Below, one piece after another: positions 1 through 8,490 of a stretch of 39,249 nucleotides of DNA (within the stretch, counting starts at the first letter, position 1; each line of letters opens with the position of its first letter). A program made the translations under genes and the position numbers. Origin of the DNA: Bacteroidota bacterium. Lineage in GTDB: Bacteria > Bacteroidota > Bacteroidia > Chitinophagales > S012-47. The DNA lies in assembly GCA_024276745.1 (NCBI GenBank), contig JAJRWN010000009.1, positions 1 to 39,249 of the forward strand. Direction: 5' to 3'. The notes below the pieces were generated by a model. It searched no databases. It had not been told where the DNA came from and saw only the letters and a program-made list of their open reading frames with translations.

Positions 1-458
1 GTGAATCTATCATCCTCAGCAAGCTGTACGGTTCCGTATCGTGAAGTATTTTTTTTCGGAAGCAATCCAATCGTAATATCGGCTTGTTTTCTGCAATGTT
101 GAAGATACATTTTTTCTAAATCAGCCATAAAGATTGAATCGCCATTAAGGACCAAAAAATCAGAAGTAGAAAGTAGCGAAAGCGCTGCTGCGATAGCCCC
201 CCCTGTGCCCAATGGAGTTGCTTCTACAGAGTAGGATAGTTCGATACCCTGGTATTGCGGGCCAAAATGATGCCTTATCAGCTGATATTTATAACCGAGT
301 GAAAGGACTACATGTTTTACACCAAATCGTTTTAATTGCAAGAGCAGATATTCAAGCATGGGACGATTAGCAATCGGAGCCAAAGGTTTTGGAACTTCGT
401 TAACTACAGATTTTAATCGTGTACCAAAACCACCGGCTAATATGAGTGCTTCATCCAT
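1..458 (-). CDS. hddC: HddC-like heptose-1-phosphate guanylyltransferase, 3' end off the left edge
   Basis: This is a nucleotidyltransferase that would add GMP to D-glycero-alpha-D-manno-heptose 1-phosphate, the last step of GDP-heptose synthesis in the cytoplasm. The first 152 residues are visible. They begin MDEALILAGGFGTRL, the glycine-rich nucleotide-binding loop, followed by VPKPLAPI with the conserved Lys, a GTGGAI segment near residue 80 and LNGDS near residue 100, which holds the metal-binding Asp. The fold is shared with RmlA- and GalU-type enzymes, so the sugar is inferred from context. The ATG at 458 lies 3 bases beyond the gmhA stop, and hddA comes just before that. The ORF is open at base 1, so the C-terminal third is missing here. 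I am fairly sure of the family and moderately sure of the substrate. Confidence 0.85.
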   Translation of the reverse strand, partial: MDEALILAGGFGTRLKSVVNEVPKPLAPIANRPMLEYLLLQLKRFGVKHVVLSLGYKYQLIRHHFGPQYQGIELSYSVEATPLGTGGAIAAALSLLSTSDFLVLNGDSIFMADLEKMYLQHCRKQADITIGLLPKKNTSRYGTVQLAEDDRF

Positions 459-461
459 TTT

Positions 462-1034
462 TCAGCCGAAAAGTTTTTGCTCGGTAATTTCACAGATGAT
501 ATGGCCTATCAGAATATGTGCTTCCTGAATCCGAGGGGTATCGGAAGATGGCATATTTAATAATATATCTACTTGATCTTTAAGCAATCCACCACTTTCA
601 CCGGTCATACCGATTACAAACATACCCTGATGATGAGCTTTTTGGGCCGCTTTCAGAATATTTTCTGAATTGCCCGATGTAGAAATACAAAACAGGACAT
701 CATTTTTACGTCCTTTGGCTTTCACAAGGCGTGCATAAATCTCATGATAGCTGTAATCGTTGGCAACCGCGGTCAAGTAGGAAGTATTGACATGTAAAGC
801 TTCAGCAAAAAGCGGATCACGGTCTTTATAAAAGCGTCCGCTTAATTCAGCGGCTATATGCTGGGCATCGGCAGCCGAACCACCATTACCACAAAAAAGA
901 ATTTTACCATCTTCTTGTAAGCAGGCCACTACTTTCTCGGCACTGGTATTAATCCGTTCAAGCAAAGCCTGATTGTTCAAAATCATTTGTTTTACCTGTA
1001 TGGATGCTTCTATTCTATTTTTTATCATGTTCAT
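462..1034 (-). CDS. gmhA: phosphoheptose isomerase GmhA
   Basis: Converts sedoheptulose 7-phosphate into D-glycero-D-manno-heptose 7-phosphate, the entry step of the bacterial heptose pathway, in the cytoplasm. The 190 residues form one SIS domain of normal length for the family. CGNGGSAADA lies at 48-57 and STSGNS, the phosphate-binding loop, at 118-123. His59, Glu63, Gln170 and His178 align, with an offset of two, to the E. coli GmhA residues His61, Glu65, Gln172 and His180, which bind zinc and do catalysis. The ATG at 1034 overlaps the hddA stop in an ATGA, which suggests translational coupling; a second ATG two codons later is also possible. Both neighbours act in the same pathway, so the assignment over other SIS proteins is secure. 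Confidence 0.95.
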   Translation of the reverse strand: MNMIKNRIEASIQVKQMILNNQALLERINTSAEKVVACLQEDGKILFCGNGGSAADAQHIAAELSGRFYKDRDPLFAEALHVNTSYLTAVANDYSYHEIYARLVKAKGRKNDVLFCISTSGNSENILKAAQKAHHQGMFVIGMTGESGGLLKDQVDILLNMPSSDTPRIQEAHILIGHIICEITEQKLFG

Positions 1035-2056
1035 TGGCTGGTCCAGGTGCTTAATCCTGATTTAGTAAAATTAAATTTTTTCGGCTTTCCACCGAAAGGT
1101 TCCAAGGTTTTAATCACTTCAAAACGGGTATTTCCGGGGCAATAAAACATCATAAATCCTCCTCCTCCGGCACCCGATACTTTTCCACCGATTGCTCCTG
1201 CTTTCATGGCAGCGGCATACATCTGTTCTATCATTGGATTGCTGATACCAGAGGCCATTTCTTTTTTATAATGCCATCCAAAATTCAATATCTCTCCTAT
1301 CTCTCCTATCTTACCCTGCAAGAGTACTTCTTTCATCCTGACGGCTTGTTCTTTAAGCTTATGCATAGCTTCAACAGCTGTATTTTTCTTCCGTTCTACA
1401 TTTTTTCTTTGCTCATCAATGATTGTTGAAGACAGCCTGCTGGTTTTGGTATTGTATAATAGCAGGCAGGATTCCATTTCGCGTAAATACTCAGAACGGA
1501 TACGTAGCGGATTTACAATTACTTTTTCATTGGAAAAAAATTCCATAAAATTTACCCCTCCAAAAGTAGCTGCATATTGATCTTGTTTGCCTCCGGACAT
1601 ATTCAAATCAATTCTTTCAATTTGATAAGCTAAACGGGCAATATCATATTCCCCAAGGGCTAAATTGAGCCATTCGACAAAAGCACCCAGCATAGCTACA
1701 ACCAAAGTGCTAGAGGAACCAAGTCCCGAACCCGGAGGAGCATCTACATAAGTACTCAATCGAAAGGATACGGGCTTTGTCAGATACTCCCGGGCAATAT
1801 ATTGATATACACCCATGTGCAAAGGTAATTTCCGGTCAGAATCAGGGATAGATAAAGCAGGATATATTTTACTGATTTGTTTATCGAGCGCTGCAAATTC
1901 GATATTACCGTTGTCTAAAGGTTCAATAGATGCATAGGCATAAGCATCGATCGTGGCATTAAGAATAGCACCGCCATATTGATCTGAGTACGGACTCACA
2001 TCGGTACCTCCACCTGCCAATCCTAATCGTAATGGTGCCCTGCTTCGGCAAATCAT
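1031..2056 (-). CDS. hddA: D-glycero-alpha-D-manno-heptose 7-phosphate kinase HddA (GHMP kinase)
   Basis: Phosphorylates C1 of D-glycero-D-manno-heptose 7-phosphate, giving the alpha-1,7-bisphosphate used on the GDP-heptose branch. This is a 341-residue GHMP-family kinase. RSRAPLRLGLAGGGTD at the N-terminus is the first family motif, PPGSGLGSSS at 107-116 is the ATP-binding loop, and KVSGAGGGGFMMF at about 292-304 is the C-terminal glycine-rich motif. LAGGGTD and QDQYAA are characteristic of HddA rather than of galactokinase or mevalonate kinase. It starts with ATG at 2056, 42 bases after the upstream glycosyltransferase, and overlaps gmhA by four bases. The hddA-gmhA-hddC run points to the GDP branch rather than the ADP-heptose branch, which uses HldE. 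Confidence 0.93.
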   Translation of the reverse strand: MICRSRAPLRLGLAGGGTDVSPYSDQYGGAILNATIDAYAYASIEPLDNGNIEFAALDKQISKIYPALSIPDSDRKLPLHMGVYQYIAREYLTKPVSFRLSTYVDAPPGSGLGSSSTLVVAMLGAFVEWLNLALGEYDIARLAYQIERIDLNMSGGKQDQYAATFGGVNFMEFFSNEKVIVNPLRIRSEYLREMESCLLLYNTKTSRLSSTIIDEQRKNVERKKNTAVEAMHKLKEQAVRMKEVLLQGKIGEIGEILNFGWHYKKEMASGISNPMIEQMYAAAMKAGAIGGKVSGAGGGGFMMFYCPGNTRFEVIKTLEPFGGKPKKFNFTKSGLSTWTSQ

Positions 2057-2098
2057 ATTATTTTGCTTTAATAAAAATCCAAATTTAGGATTTATGCA

Positions 2099-3244
2099 TC
2101 ACTTTTGCTTATTGCTTGCAGCTATTTCAAGAATATGCTTGACCATAGTATTCCAGCTAAAGCGTTTTTTTTCTTCTTCCATATTAGCACGATATACCGG
2201 TTCGAGCTTTTCTTTAAAATATTTTTCAAGCTTTTCAGCAATCATTTGCGAATCCGGCTCAGAGACCAATCCAACGACATTATCCTTTACAATTTCGGGT
2301 AAACCGCCTACATTGGTCACTATCATGGGTAGGTTAAAATGATATGCAATTTGAGCTACTCCGCTTTGAGTAGCCGAGCGATAGGTTTGAGCCAAAACAT
2401 TGGCTGCTGAAAAATACAGAAACACTTTGCTATCGGGAATAAATTCATTGAATTCATGAATCTTTGATTTCAAACCGGGCTCATCGAGCCATTCGGCATA
2501 AGCATTTCGCGATTCATAATATTCACCGGCAATGATAAGATGCACTTGATCGTTTTGAAACCGGCAATTTTTAAACGCTTTGAGTAACAAATCCAAACCT
2601 TTATAGTGTCTGATAAAGCCAAAGAAAAGTAAATATTGGACGGTAGGATCGAGGCCTAATTGCCGGCAAGCTTCTGTTTTGGATATTGCATTTCCAAAAT
2701 GATCGAACATCGGATGCGGACTTAGCACACGGGGTTTATGCTTATCAAAGCGATCGATATCGTGTAGCACCGAGGCCGATTGGGCTACCAATCCGTCCAT
2801 TGCTTTGATAAAATATTTTGAAAATAATTGATCACCAGGCCGGTGTTCGTGAGGAATAAGATTGTCAAGGATGCTAACAATACGGGTAAATCGATTTTTG
2901 TGTACAATACGGGCGATGCTACCAAAACAAGGACCCATGAAGGGAAGCCAGTATTTAAAAATCAGTAAATCAGGCTGATTTTTTTTAATTTCCCTGCCCA
3001 CTTTAAACCAGTTTAATGGATTCACCGAGTTCACTTTCCGGTAAATAGATAATCCTTCAGGGGCAGGTTCTGATGAATATTGTGTTTTTCCCGGGAATAA
3101 AAAAGAAGGATACTGCAGCGTAAACGTATAGATTGTCACTTTATATCCTTGGTCGATAAACGCTTTGGCTAGCCTTTCGTTGTAGTTGGCAAGGCCTCCT
3201 CTAAAAGGCCATGACGGCCCCAATAAAACAAGCTGTTTTTTCAA
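2099..3244 (-). CDS. glycosyltransferase family 4 (GT-B fold)
   Basis: A cytoplasmic nucleotide-sugar glycosyltransferase of 381 residues; donor and acceptor are unknown. The N-terminal half begins LVLLGPSWPFRGGLANYNERL, a GT-B acceptor domain. The C-terminal half has FFGFIRHYKGLDLLLKAF, then NVGGLPEIV and VGLVSEPD near residues 315-335, the usual GT4 donor-binding pattern. The start codon is TTG at 3244, overlapping the stop of the upstream GT2 gene as TTGA; the fold begins at once, so this start is more likely than any internal Met. It lies between a GT2 gene and hddA, so a role in building a heptose-containing surface glycan is reasonable but inferred. Confidence 0.88.
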   Translation of the reverse strand: MKKQLVLLGPSWPFRGGLANYNERLAKAFIDQGYKVTIYTFTLQYPSFLFPGKTQYSSEPAPEGLSIYRKVNSVNPLNWFKVGREIKKNQPDLLIFKYWLPFMGPCFGSIARIVHKNRFTRIVSILDNLIPHEHRPGDQLFSKYFIKAMDGLVAQSASVLHDIDRFDKHKPRVLSPHPMFDHFGNAISKTEACRQLGLDPTVQYLLFFGFIRHYKGLDLLLKAFKNCRFQNDQVHLIIAGEYYESRNAYAEWLDEPGLKSKIHEFNEFIPDSKVFLYFSAANVLAQTYRSATQSGVAQIAYHFNLPMIVTNVGGLPEIVKDNVVGLVSEPDSQMIAEKLEKYFKEKLEPVYRANMEEEKKRFSWNTMVKHILEIAASNKQK

Positions 3245-4182
3245 TTTTCTGGAATCGATTTATCAATTAAATATTGGTTTCTGTCCGGAGCATTACGCGA
3301 AACCAATTCGGCTATAAAACCGGTAAGAAACAGTTGAGTACCGAGTATAATGGTTAATAAGCCAAAATAGAATAAAGGACGTTCGGTCATGTGGTAGATT
3401 CCATATACATATTTGGTAACTGTTAAATAAACCAGAATGACAAAACCGACCAAAAACATGAGTGAACCTAAAAGCCCGAATAAATGCATTGGTTTTCTGG
3501 CAAAGCGGGTAACAAACATGATAGAAAGCAAATCCAAAAATCCACGCATATACCGTTCTATTCCATATTTCGATTTTCCGTATTGCCGTTTGCGGTGGTT
3601 TACAATTTTTTCACCAATTCGATAATAACCGGCTCTTTTCACAATCACCGGTATAAAACGGTGCATTTCGCCATATACTTCTATATTTTTAATGACTTCG
3701 TTTTTATAGGCTTTCAGGCCGCAATTCATGTCGTGCAGCTTAATACCGGACATCACTCTAAGAACTTTGTTGTAAAGTTTTGAAGGAAGCCGTTTGCTTA
3801 TCGGATCATGGCGTTTCTTTTTCCAACCGCTCACCAAATCATACTCTTCTTCCACAATCATTTTATACAAAGCCGGTATTTCGGCAGGGTCATCCTGCAA
3901 GTCGGCATCAAAAGTTATCACTACATTTCCTTTTGCCAATCTAAACCCTTCGTTAAGGGCAGCCGCTTTACCATAATTTCTTTGAAATTTTATGGCTTTC
4001 AGGTGTTGATCATTTTCATAAAGTTTTGAAATTACTTCCCAGGTATTGTCACGACTGCCATCATCCACCATGATAATTTCATAGCTTAATGAAGAATCAT
4101 TAAGCACATCTGTAATTTGCTTATGCAGCAAAGCTAAAGATTCGGCTTCTTCGAAAGCAGGTATGATCAATGATAGATTCAT
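3241..4182 (-). CDS. GT2 glycosyltransferase, DPM1/GtrB-like, membrane anchored
   Basis: Probably moves a sugar from a nucleotide donor onto undecaprenyl phosphate at the inner face of the inner membrane. In 313 residues it shows the GT-A start MNLSLIIPAFEE, VDDGS at 39-43, FDADLQDDP at 91-99 with the metal-binding DxD, and two C-terminal membrane helices at about 233-256 and 270-292. This layout is that of dolichyl-phosphate-mannose synthase, GtrB and ArnC. I place the start at the ATG at 4182, ten bases after the DUF4199 stop. The frame stays open to 4245, but the extra 21 residues would overlap DUF4199 and precede the fold. The exact sugar cannot be read from sequence. Confidence 0.9.
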   Translation of the reverse strand: MNLSLIIPAFEEAESLALLHKQITDVLNDSSLSYEIIMVDDGSRDNTWEVISKLYENDQHLKAIKFQRNYGKAAALNEGFRLAKGNVVITFDADLQDDPAEIPALYKMIVEEEYDLVSGWKKKRHDPISKRLPSKLYNKVLRVMSGIKLHDMNCGLKAYKNEVIKNIEVYGEMHRFIPVIVKRAGYYRIGEKIVNHRKRQYGKSKYGIERYMRGFLDLLSIMFVTRFARKPMHLFGLLGSLMFLVGFVILVYLTVTKYVYGIYHMTERPLFYFGLLTIILGTQLFLTGFIAELVSRNAPDRNQYLIDKSIPEN

Positions 4183-4192
4183 GAGAAAAGAA

Positions 4193-4705
4193 TTACTCGG
4201 CTTGTTTGTTTTGAAATACCAATCCGGCAATGATAGATAACACAAAACCTACAACCACATTCCACAGCAGGCTAAAGAACAAGATAAAACCGGGAGTCAT
4301 AAATTTTTCTACCATTTTCATTTGTTGCTCCAAAGTATCGCCTTCTACCCCCCGTTCTATAGCATTTTCACGAGCAACACGTAGTGCTTCATCCATGTAT
4401 CCGGGATCAAGGACATTGGCATATATCAGGAAGTATATCGCAGCAACAATTCCGGATATTAAGGCAATAACAGTTCCCAATCCCAGGGCATTACTTACCC
4501 GTAAATAACCGTTTAGTTCGTGATCCCGATAACTTTTTATGGCAATAAATAAGCTGATAGCCAATATCAAATAAGCAACCCAATTCAATGTATTATTGTA
4601 GGATTCACCAATTAGATAAAGAATAAGATTGAAAATAACAACTGCAAAACCGGTGATTAAGCCCCATTTCAAGGCTAATGGCCACATAGATGTTTTTGTT
4701 TCCAT
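4193..4705 (-). CDS. DUF4199 four-helix membrane protein
   Basis: A 170-residue integral membrane protein resembling DUF4199, a family common in Bacteroidota with no established function. Hydrophobic segments lie at about 9-31, 39-57, 72-95 and 138-161. A polar, charged loop sits between the third and fourth helices, at about residues 97-135. It starts with ATG at 4705, four bases after the stop of the dihydroorotase-like gene, and ends ten bases before the GT2 start, so all three are probably one transcript. DUF4199 genes often sit beside a GT2 gene of this type in Bacteroidota genomes, as recalled rather than searched. Its job may be linked to the glycosyltransferase, but nothing in the sequence shows this. 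Confidence 0.85.
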   Translation of the reverse strand: METKTSMWPLALKWGLITGFAVVIFNLILYLIGESYNNTLNWVAYLILAISLFIAIKSYRDHELNGYLRVSNALGLGTVIALISGIVAAIYFLIYANVLDPGYMDEALRVARENAIERGVEGDTLEQQMKMVEKFMTPGFILFFSLLWNVVVGFVLSIIAGLVFQNKQAE

Positions 4706-4709
4706 ACGA

Positions 4710-5984
4710 TTAGGTTTTATTTAAATAAAGTTGATTGTTATTAATAATGCCAAGGGGTTTTCCGGTCAATTTCAAACCAATAAAAGGTGAATTAGCCGAT
4801 TTACTTTTGATATTATTTTTGGTAAATGTCCAACTTTGTTTAGGATCAAATATAGTTAAATTTGCTTTTTGCCCTATAGCAATTTGGGGGATTGGTAAAC
4901 CCAATATTTTTCGTGGGTTTATGGCTATTGCTTCGATAAGCTTGCTTAGTGGCAATTTATTTTGTAAGGCGGTATTGGCAACGGCAAAAGCAGTTTGCAG
5001 ATTAATCATACCATATTCCGAATAAGCAAATTCTTTCTTTTTAGCATCCATATCTTGGGGATTGTGATCGCTGCAAATCACATCAATGATACCCTCTTTC
5101 AATCCTTTTATAAGTGCCCGTTTGTCTTTCAAAGTTCTCAATACAGGACTAAGTTTATAATTGGAATTATACGATTCAAGCAGATGCTCATCGAGCAAAA
5201 GATGATAGGCGGTAACCGATGCAGTGACCGGGATATGTTTGTTTTTTGCCCGTTTCACCAACTGCACCGAACCGGCCGCAGAAAGTTTTAATAAATGACA
5301 AGGAGTATTAGTGTATTCAGATAAGTAGATATCGCGATTGACCATTAATTCTTCTGATATAGCAGGTTCACCCGGCATTCCTAATCTTACACTGGTTTCG
5401 CCTTCATTCATCTGAGCATCAGGGCTTAAGGAGCTGGTTTTAGGGAAATGTAATATTGGTTTTCCTACTCCTTTGGCATATAGCAAACATCTCATCATCA
5501 ATCCGGCATCAGCAACAGATTGATCGGCATCGGTAAAGGCAGCGGCACCTGCACGAGCCATATCAATCATCTCTGTTATGTCGGCTCCGTTTAGATTTTG
5601 GCTGATTGCACCGTAGGGAAAGATGTCAACAATATTGTTTTTAGTTTTATTAATTACGTACTCAATACTTCCTTTGCTATCGAGCACCGGATGGGTATCT
5701 GGCCTGAGGCCGATTCCGGTAAATCCTCCGGAAGCAGCTGCCAGGGATCCACTTTGTAAATCTTCTTTGTATTCATATCCGGGATCACAAAATCCGGCAT
5801 ATAAATCGAACCAACCAGGAGATACATAGCTGTTTTTAATAGTGATTTCTTTCGTACCGGAGGTGTTTTTCAGGTTTTTACCGATGGAAACAATTTGCCC
5901 GTTACGAATTAAAATATCAAGAATACGAATGCGTGAATATTGAGAAGGATCGATAATTCTGGCTGAACGCAACAGCAGGTCCAT
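4710..5984 (-). CDS. dihydroorotase-like protein lacking metal ligands (probable pseudo-enzyme)
   Basis: Belongs to the class I dihydroorotase/amidohydrolase family by overall sequence: GYEYKEDLQSG at 70-79, AASGGFTGIGLRPDTHP at 83-99 and a C-terminal NPRKILGLP segment, over 424 residues, the usual length. Active members carry an HxHxR metal and substrate motif before the conserved PG. Here the equivalent is Tyr62-Ala-Gly64-Phe-Cys66, so both zinc histidines and the arginine are gone. The later HxxH region reads HLLK, with Lys233 in place of a ligand His. His179 and Asp306 remain. It is therefore unlikely to hydrolyse dihydroorotate. Known inactive relatives (PyrC') form a scaffold for aspartate transcarbamoylase, which is one possible role. 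ATG at 5984, 38 bases after the BatA-like gene. Confidence 0.88.
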   Translation of the reverse strand: MDLLLRSARIIDPSQYSRIRILDILIRNGQIVSIGKNLKNTSGTKEITIKNSYVSPGWFDLYAGFCDPGYEYKEDLQSGSLAAASGGFTGIGLRPDTHPVLDSKGSIEYVINKTKNNIVDIFPYGAISQNLNGADITEMIDMARAGAAAFTDADQSVADAGLMMRCLLYAKGVGKPILHFPKTSSLSPDAQMNEGETSVRLGMPGEPAISEELMVNRDIYLSEYTNTPCHLLKLSAAGSVQLVKRAKNKHIPVTASVTAYHLLLDEHLLESYNSNYKLSPVLRTLKDKRALIKGLKEGIIDVICSDHNPQDMDAKKKEFAYSEYGMINLQTAFAVANTALQNKLPLSKLIEAIAINPRKILGLPIPQIAIGQKANLTIFDPKQSWTFTKNNIKSKSANSPFIGLKLTGKPLGIINNNQLYLNKT

Positions 5985-6022
5985 ACCTGTTTGTTTTTTT
6001 TTGTAAAGCTATAAATAGGTTT

Positions 6023-8038
6023 TTAACCTTTCAAAAATCGTAAGAGTAATATCTCAATGGCTAAAAATCCAAGCGCTAAGATAAGGCAAAGTTTCCATAA
6101 TGCTCTTTTCGATTCAAAACCATTAAGTGTATTAAATGAAAGCGTGGAATGATTAGCCATAATATTTACATTAGGCTGAGGATATTTTTCTTTTAATGAT
6201 TTTGCATCGAAAACAGACAAATCAGATTCCTGCCTGTTGTAATTAAAAGCAAGAATATCAATGGGTGAAGCATCTTTCAATCCCAATTTATAAAATCCTG
6301 ATTCGTTGATAATTGTTCCTAAATGCAAAAGAATATCCTGACCGGTTTTTTGTTGCTTGGCAATCAGATCGATATGATCATTGCTTAAATGAAGCATTTG
6401 ATTATTTTCTACATCAACCTGACGTGCTCGTATTATTTGTTCTTTACCAATGGTTACCGAAGTTCGCAAAGAAGATGCTTCGCTAGCGGCCATTTGAAAA
6501 ATGGCTACTGCAAACAATTCACTTTTAGGCCAATTGCTATACTCGCTCAGTGCCGGAACAGAGGATAGGAATATATGCCCTTTACCCAAAGCGGTTGAAG
6601 CCATAAATAGATCACCATTTTCGAGTGTCATCAGTTTTTGTATATAGGCTTTGTTTAAGTATTGCAAGGGATAATACTTCTTACACTTCGGAAGTCTGAG
6701 TTTTTTCTGTATCTTTTCAAAAACATCATAAAACAGACCATATTTTTGTTCGAGATAGTTTACCCCGTTCGGCTGGTTTTTCAATGATGCGTAATGAATG
6801 CCACTCATATCGTTTATCCAATTATTCAAGGTTGAAGATGCAATTGTTTTTGAGGGTAAAATAAGCAGGCTTCCACCCTGTTTCACATATTTTTCCAATT
6901 GTTGAGCAAATCCGCTGCTTATATTTGCAATACGATTCAAAACCAATAAGCTATACTTGTTTAGCCCGTTCAGATTCACTTGTTTTATATGCATCGATTC
7001 TATCTGCATAAGTCCGGGAATCTGCATTGCTTTTAAATATTCAGAGGCATTTCCATCGTTCAGCTCTAAAACCTGAAATGAAGATTTCACATAGTATCGC
7101 TGAAAATAGCTGTCATCAAATTGTACCGGATAATCCTGAATACTCAATTTCAAAAGGTTCCAGCCCATGGCAGAAAAGCGGAATGGAATCGTATCGACCA
7201 GGCTAGTGTTTGCTTCTATGTCAATTTCATCTATTCCTTTTCGTTCGTCATTAATAAACACACTCAAAGGAATGGAATGAACGGCTTCCTTACTGTAATT
7301 ATGGATACGTACCATTAATTTATTTTCTCTTTCGAGTAAAAATACCGGTGCATCAAGCCAGCACGAATCAATGGAAAGATTTGCCGGTACACTTGCTTTG
7401 GCCGGCAACAGGTTATACTGAATACTTGAATCGGGTATCAAATCAGTCTTGTTTTGTTGAAAATCTGAAAGCAAATACACAATACCATGTGTTTTGTTTC
7501 GGAATATTTCTTTGACGTTTTGATTAATTTGCTCCAGCCCGGGCCCTAGCGGGCAAACCCGGATGCGGTCAACAGCTTGTAAAGCTTCTTCGCGCGAAAT
7601 TTCACCCTGATAAGTGGCATTTTTGTTATTAGTGATTAAATAAAATCGTGCCGATACCGGAAAACTTAACAATAGCTGATGGGCTGTTTCTTTGCTTTGA
7701 TCAAGCAGATTAATTTGTTTCCCGGCAGCTTCCATACTAAACGAATTATCGATATATATGACGTATGCTTGTTGTTCTGTTTTCGAATAGCCGGTTTCAT
7801 CAGAAATATAGGGCTGTGCGAAAGCAAGAATTAAAGCACTTAAAGCAAGCAAGCGGCTGATTAACACCAGTAAATGTTTGATATTTGATTTTGAAGCTGT
7901 TTCTTCTTTGATTTCCTTTAAAAAACGAACGTTTGAGAAATAAATCTTTTTAAATCGTCTGAAACTAAACAGATGTATAATGACAGGAATTGCCAACAAC
8001 AAAAATGCCCAAAGAAAAGCAGGATAAACGAATTGCAT
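6023..8038 (-). CDS. BatA-domain vWA membrane protein
   Basis: A 671-residue inner-membrane protein starting MQFVYPAFLWAFLLLAIPVI, the BatA / aerotolerance N-terminal domain with two membrane helices (about 5-24 and 55-74). A von Willebrand A-like domain follows, with DNSFS at 97-101 matching the DxSxS metal-binding pattern. The long middle region is probably periplasmic and beta-rich, and a final helix lies at about 648-667. Such proteins are widespread in Bacteroidota beside a dihydroorotase-like gene, and their function is not settled; the link of Bat proteins to oxygen tolerance is disputed. It opens the minus-strand run that ends with the heptose genes. A TAATTTTG sequence at 8046-8053 fits the phylum's -7 element but would give an almost leaderless mRNA. 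Confidence 0.88.
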   Translation of the reverse strand: MQFVYPAFLWAFLLLAIPVIIHLFSFRRFKKIYFSNVRFLKEIKEETASKSNIKHLLVLISRLLALSALILAFAQPYISDETGYSKTEQQAYVIYIDNSFSMEAAGKQINLLDQSKETAHQLLLSFPVSARFYLITNNKNATYQGEISREEALQAVDRIRVCPLGPGLEQINQNVKEIFRNKTHGIVYLLSDFQQNKTDLIPDSSIQYNLLPAKASVPANLSIDSCWLDAPVFLLERENKLMVRIHNYSKEAVHSIPLSVFINDERKGIDEIDIEANTSLVDTIPFRFSAMGWNLLKLSIQDYPVQFDDSYFQRYYVKSSFQVLELNDGNASEYLKAMQIPGLMQIESMHIKQVNLNGLNKYSLLVLNRIANISSGFAQQLEKYVKQGGSLLILPSKTIASSTLNNWINDMSGIHYASLKNQPNGVNYLEQKYGLFYDVFEKIQKKLRLPKCKKYYPLQYLNKAYIQKLMTLENGDLFMASTALGKGHIFLSSVPALSEYSNWPKSELFAVAIFQMAASEASSLRTSVTIGKEQIIRARQVDVENNQMLHLSNDHIDLIAKQQKTGQDILLHLGTIINESGFYKLGLKDASPIDILAFNYNRQESDLSVFDAKSLKEKYPQPNVNIMANHSTLSFNTLNGFESKRALWKLCLILALGFLAIEILLLRFLKG

Positions 8039-8302
8039 ATAGTGTCAAAATTAAGAAATGTAGCTTGTGATGAGCTATAATCCGGATAATAACGTAAGGG
8101 GAAAGAAAAAGTGCATATATGATTTTAAGATTGTCAATTTTTTGGTAAAAAAAGACTTTGGTAAAATAACAAAATTTATAAGTCAGTAATTTTAGATATT
8201 GATTACTGGCGGTCATTTTTTTTATAGCAAGATAATCACATAAAGCGATAAAGATTAAGTGGCAATACGATGAAAAAGCTATAAATTTGCATACTTAATG
8301 TT
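8039..8302. other. intergenic region between the BatA-like gene and tRNA-Pro
   Basis: This 264-base AT-rich gap is the largest without a gene. It separates two divergent units: the minus-strand BatA-to-hddC run and the plus-strand tRNA-Pro. I see a probable -7 element for each direction and nothing else. An open frame on the minus strand across 7965-8216 overlaps the BatA-like start and has no recognisable family. Confidence 0.6.
8282..8289 (+). promoter_or_regulatory. probable -7 promoter element for tRNA-Pro
   Basis: TAAATTTG matches the Bacteroidota -7 consensus TAnnTTTG exactly and lies 13 bases before the tRNA 5' end, which is the expected distance for a short 5' leader. I see no clear TTTG at -33. 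The same octamer precedes rpsU and the tRNA-Thr array. Confidence 0.5.
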
Positions 8303-8376
8303 CGGGGTGTAGCTCAGCTCGGTAGAGTACACGTCTGGGGGGCGTGGGGTCGCAAGTTCAAATCTTGTCACCCCGA
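8303..8376 (+). tRNA. tRNA-Pro(GGG)
   Basis: A full cloverleaf folds: acceptor CGGGGTG with CACCCCG, D stem GCTC with GAGT, anticodon stem CACGT with GCGTG around loop CTGGGGG, giving anticodon GGG, and T stem GCAAG with CTTGT around TTCAAAT. The discriminator is A and CCA is not encoded. It is the only plus-strand gene between two long minus-strand units. Confidence 0.95.
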
Positions 8377-8437
8377 CAAAACAGATAAAAACTTTTACTG
8401 ACTTCCGGTAATGGTTTTTTGAATGTATTAGAATAGC

Positions 8438-8467
8438 AAGAGGCTATCTCAATTGAGATAGCCTCTT
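8438..8467. terminator. perfect 30-base palindrome, likely bidirectional terminator
   Basis: Arms at 8438-8450 and 8455-8467 pair over 13 bp around an AATT loop. It lies between the 3' ends of tRNA-Pro (plus) and the DUF3467 gene (minus), where both convergent transcripts would need to stop. The flanks are AT-rich but carry no long T run on either strand, so efficiency is uncertain. Confidence 0.65.
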
Positions 8468-8490
8468 AAATTTTAGGTTGCTTATGTCAA

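Noticed and set aside
7965-8216. An 83-codon minus-strand frame overlapping the BatA-like start
   Set aside because: It overlaps the conserved first residues of the BatA domain in another frame, and its sequence has no family resemblance.
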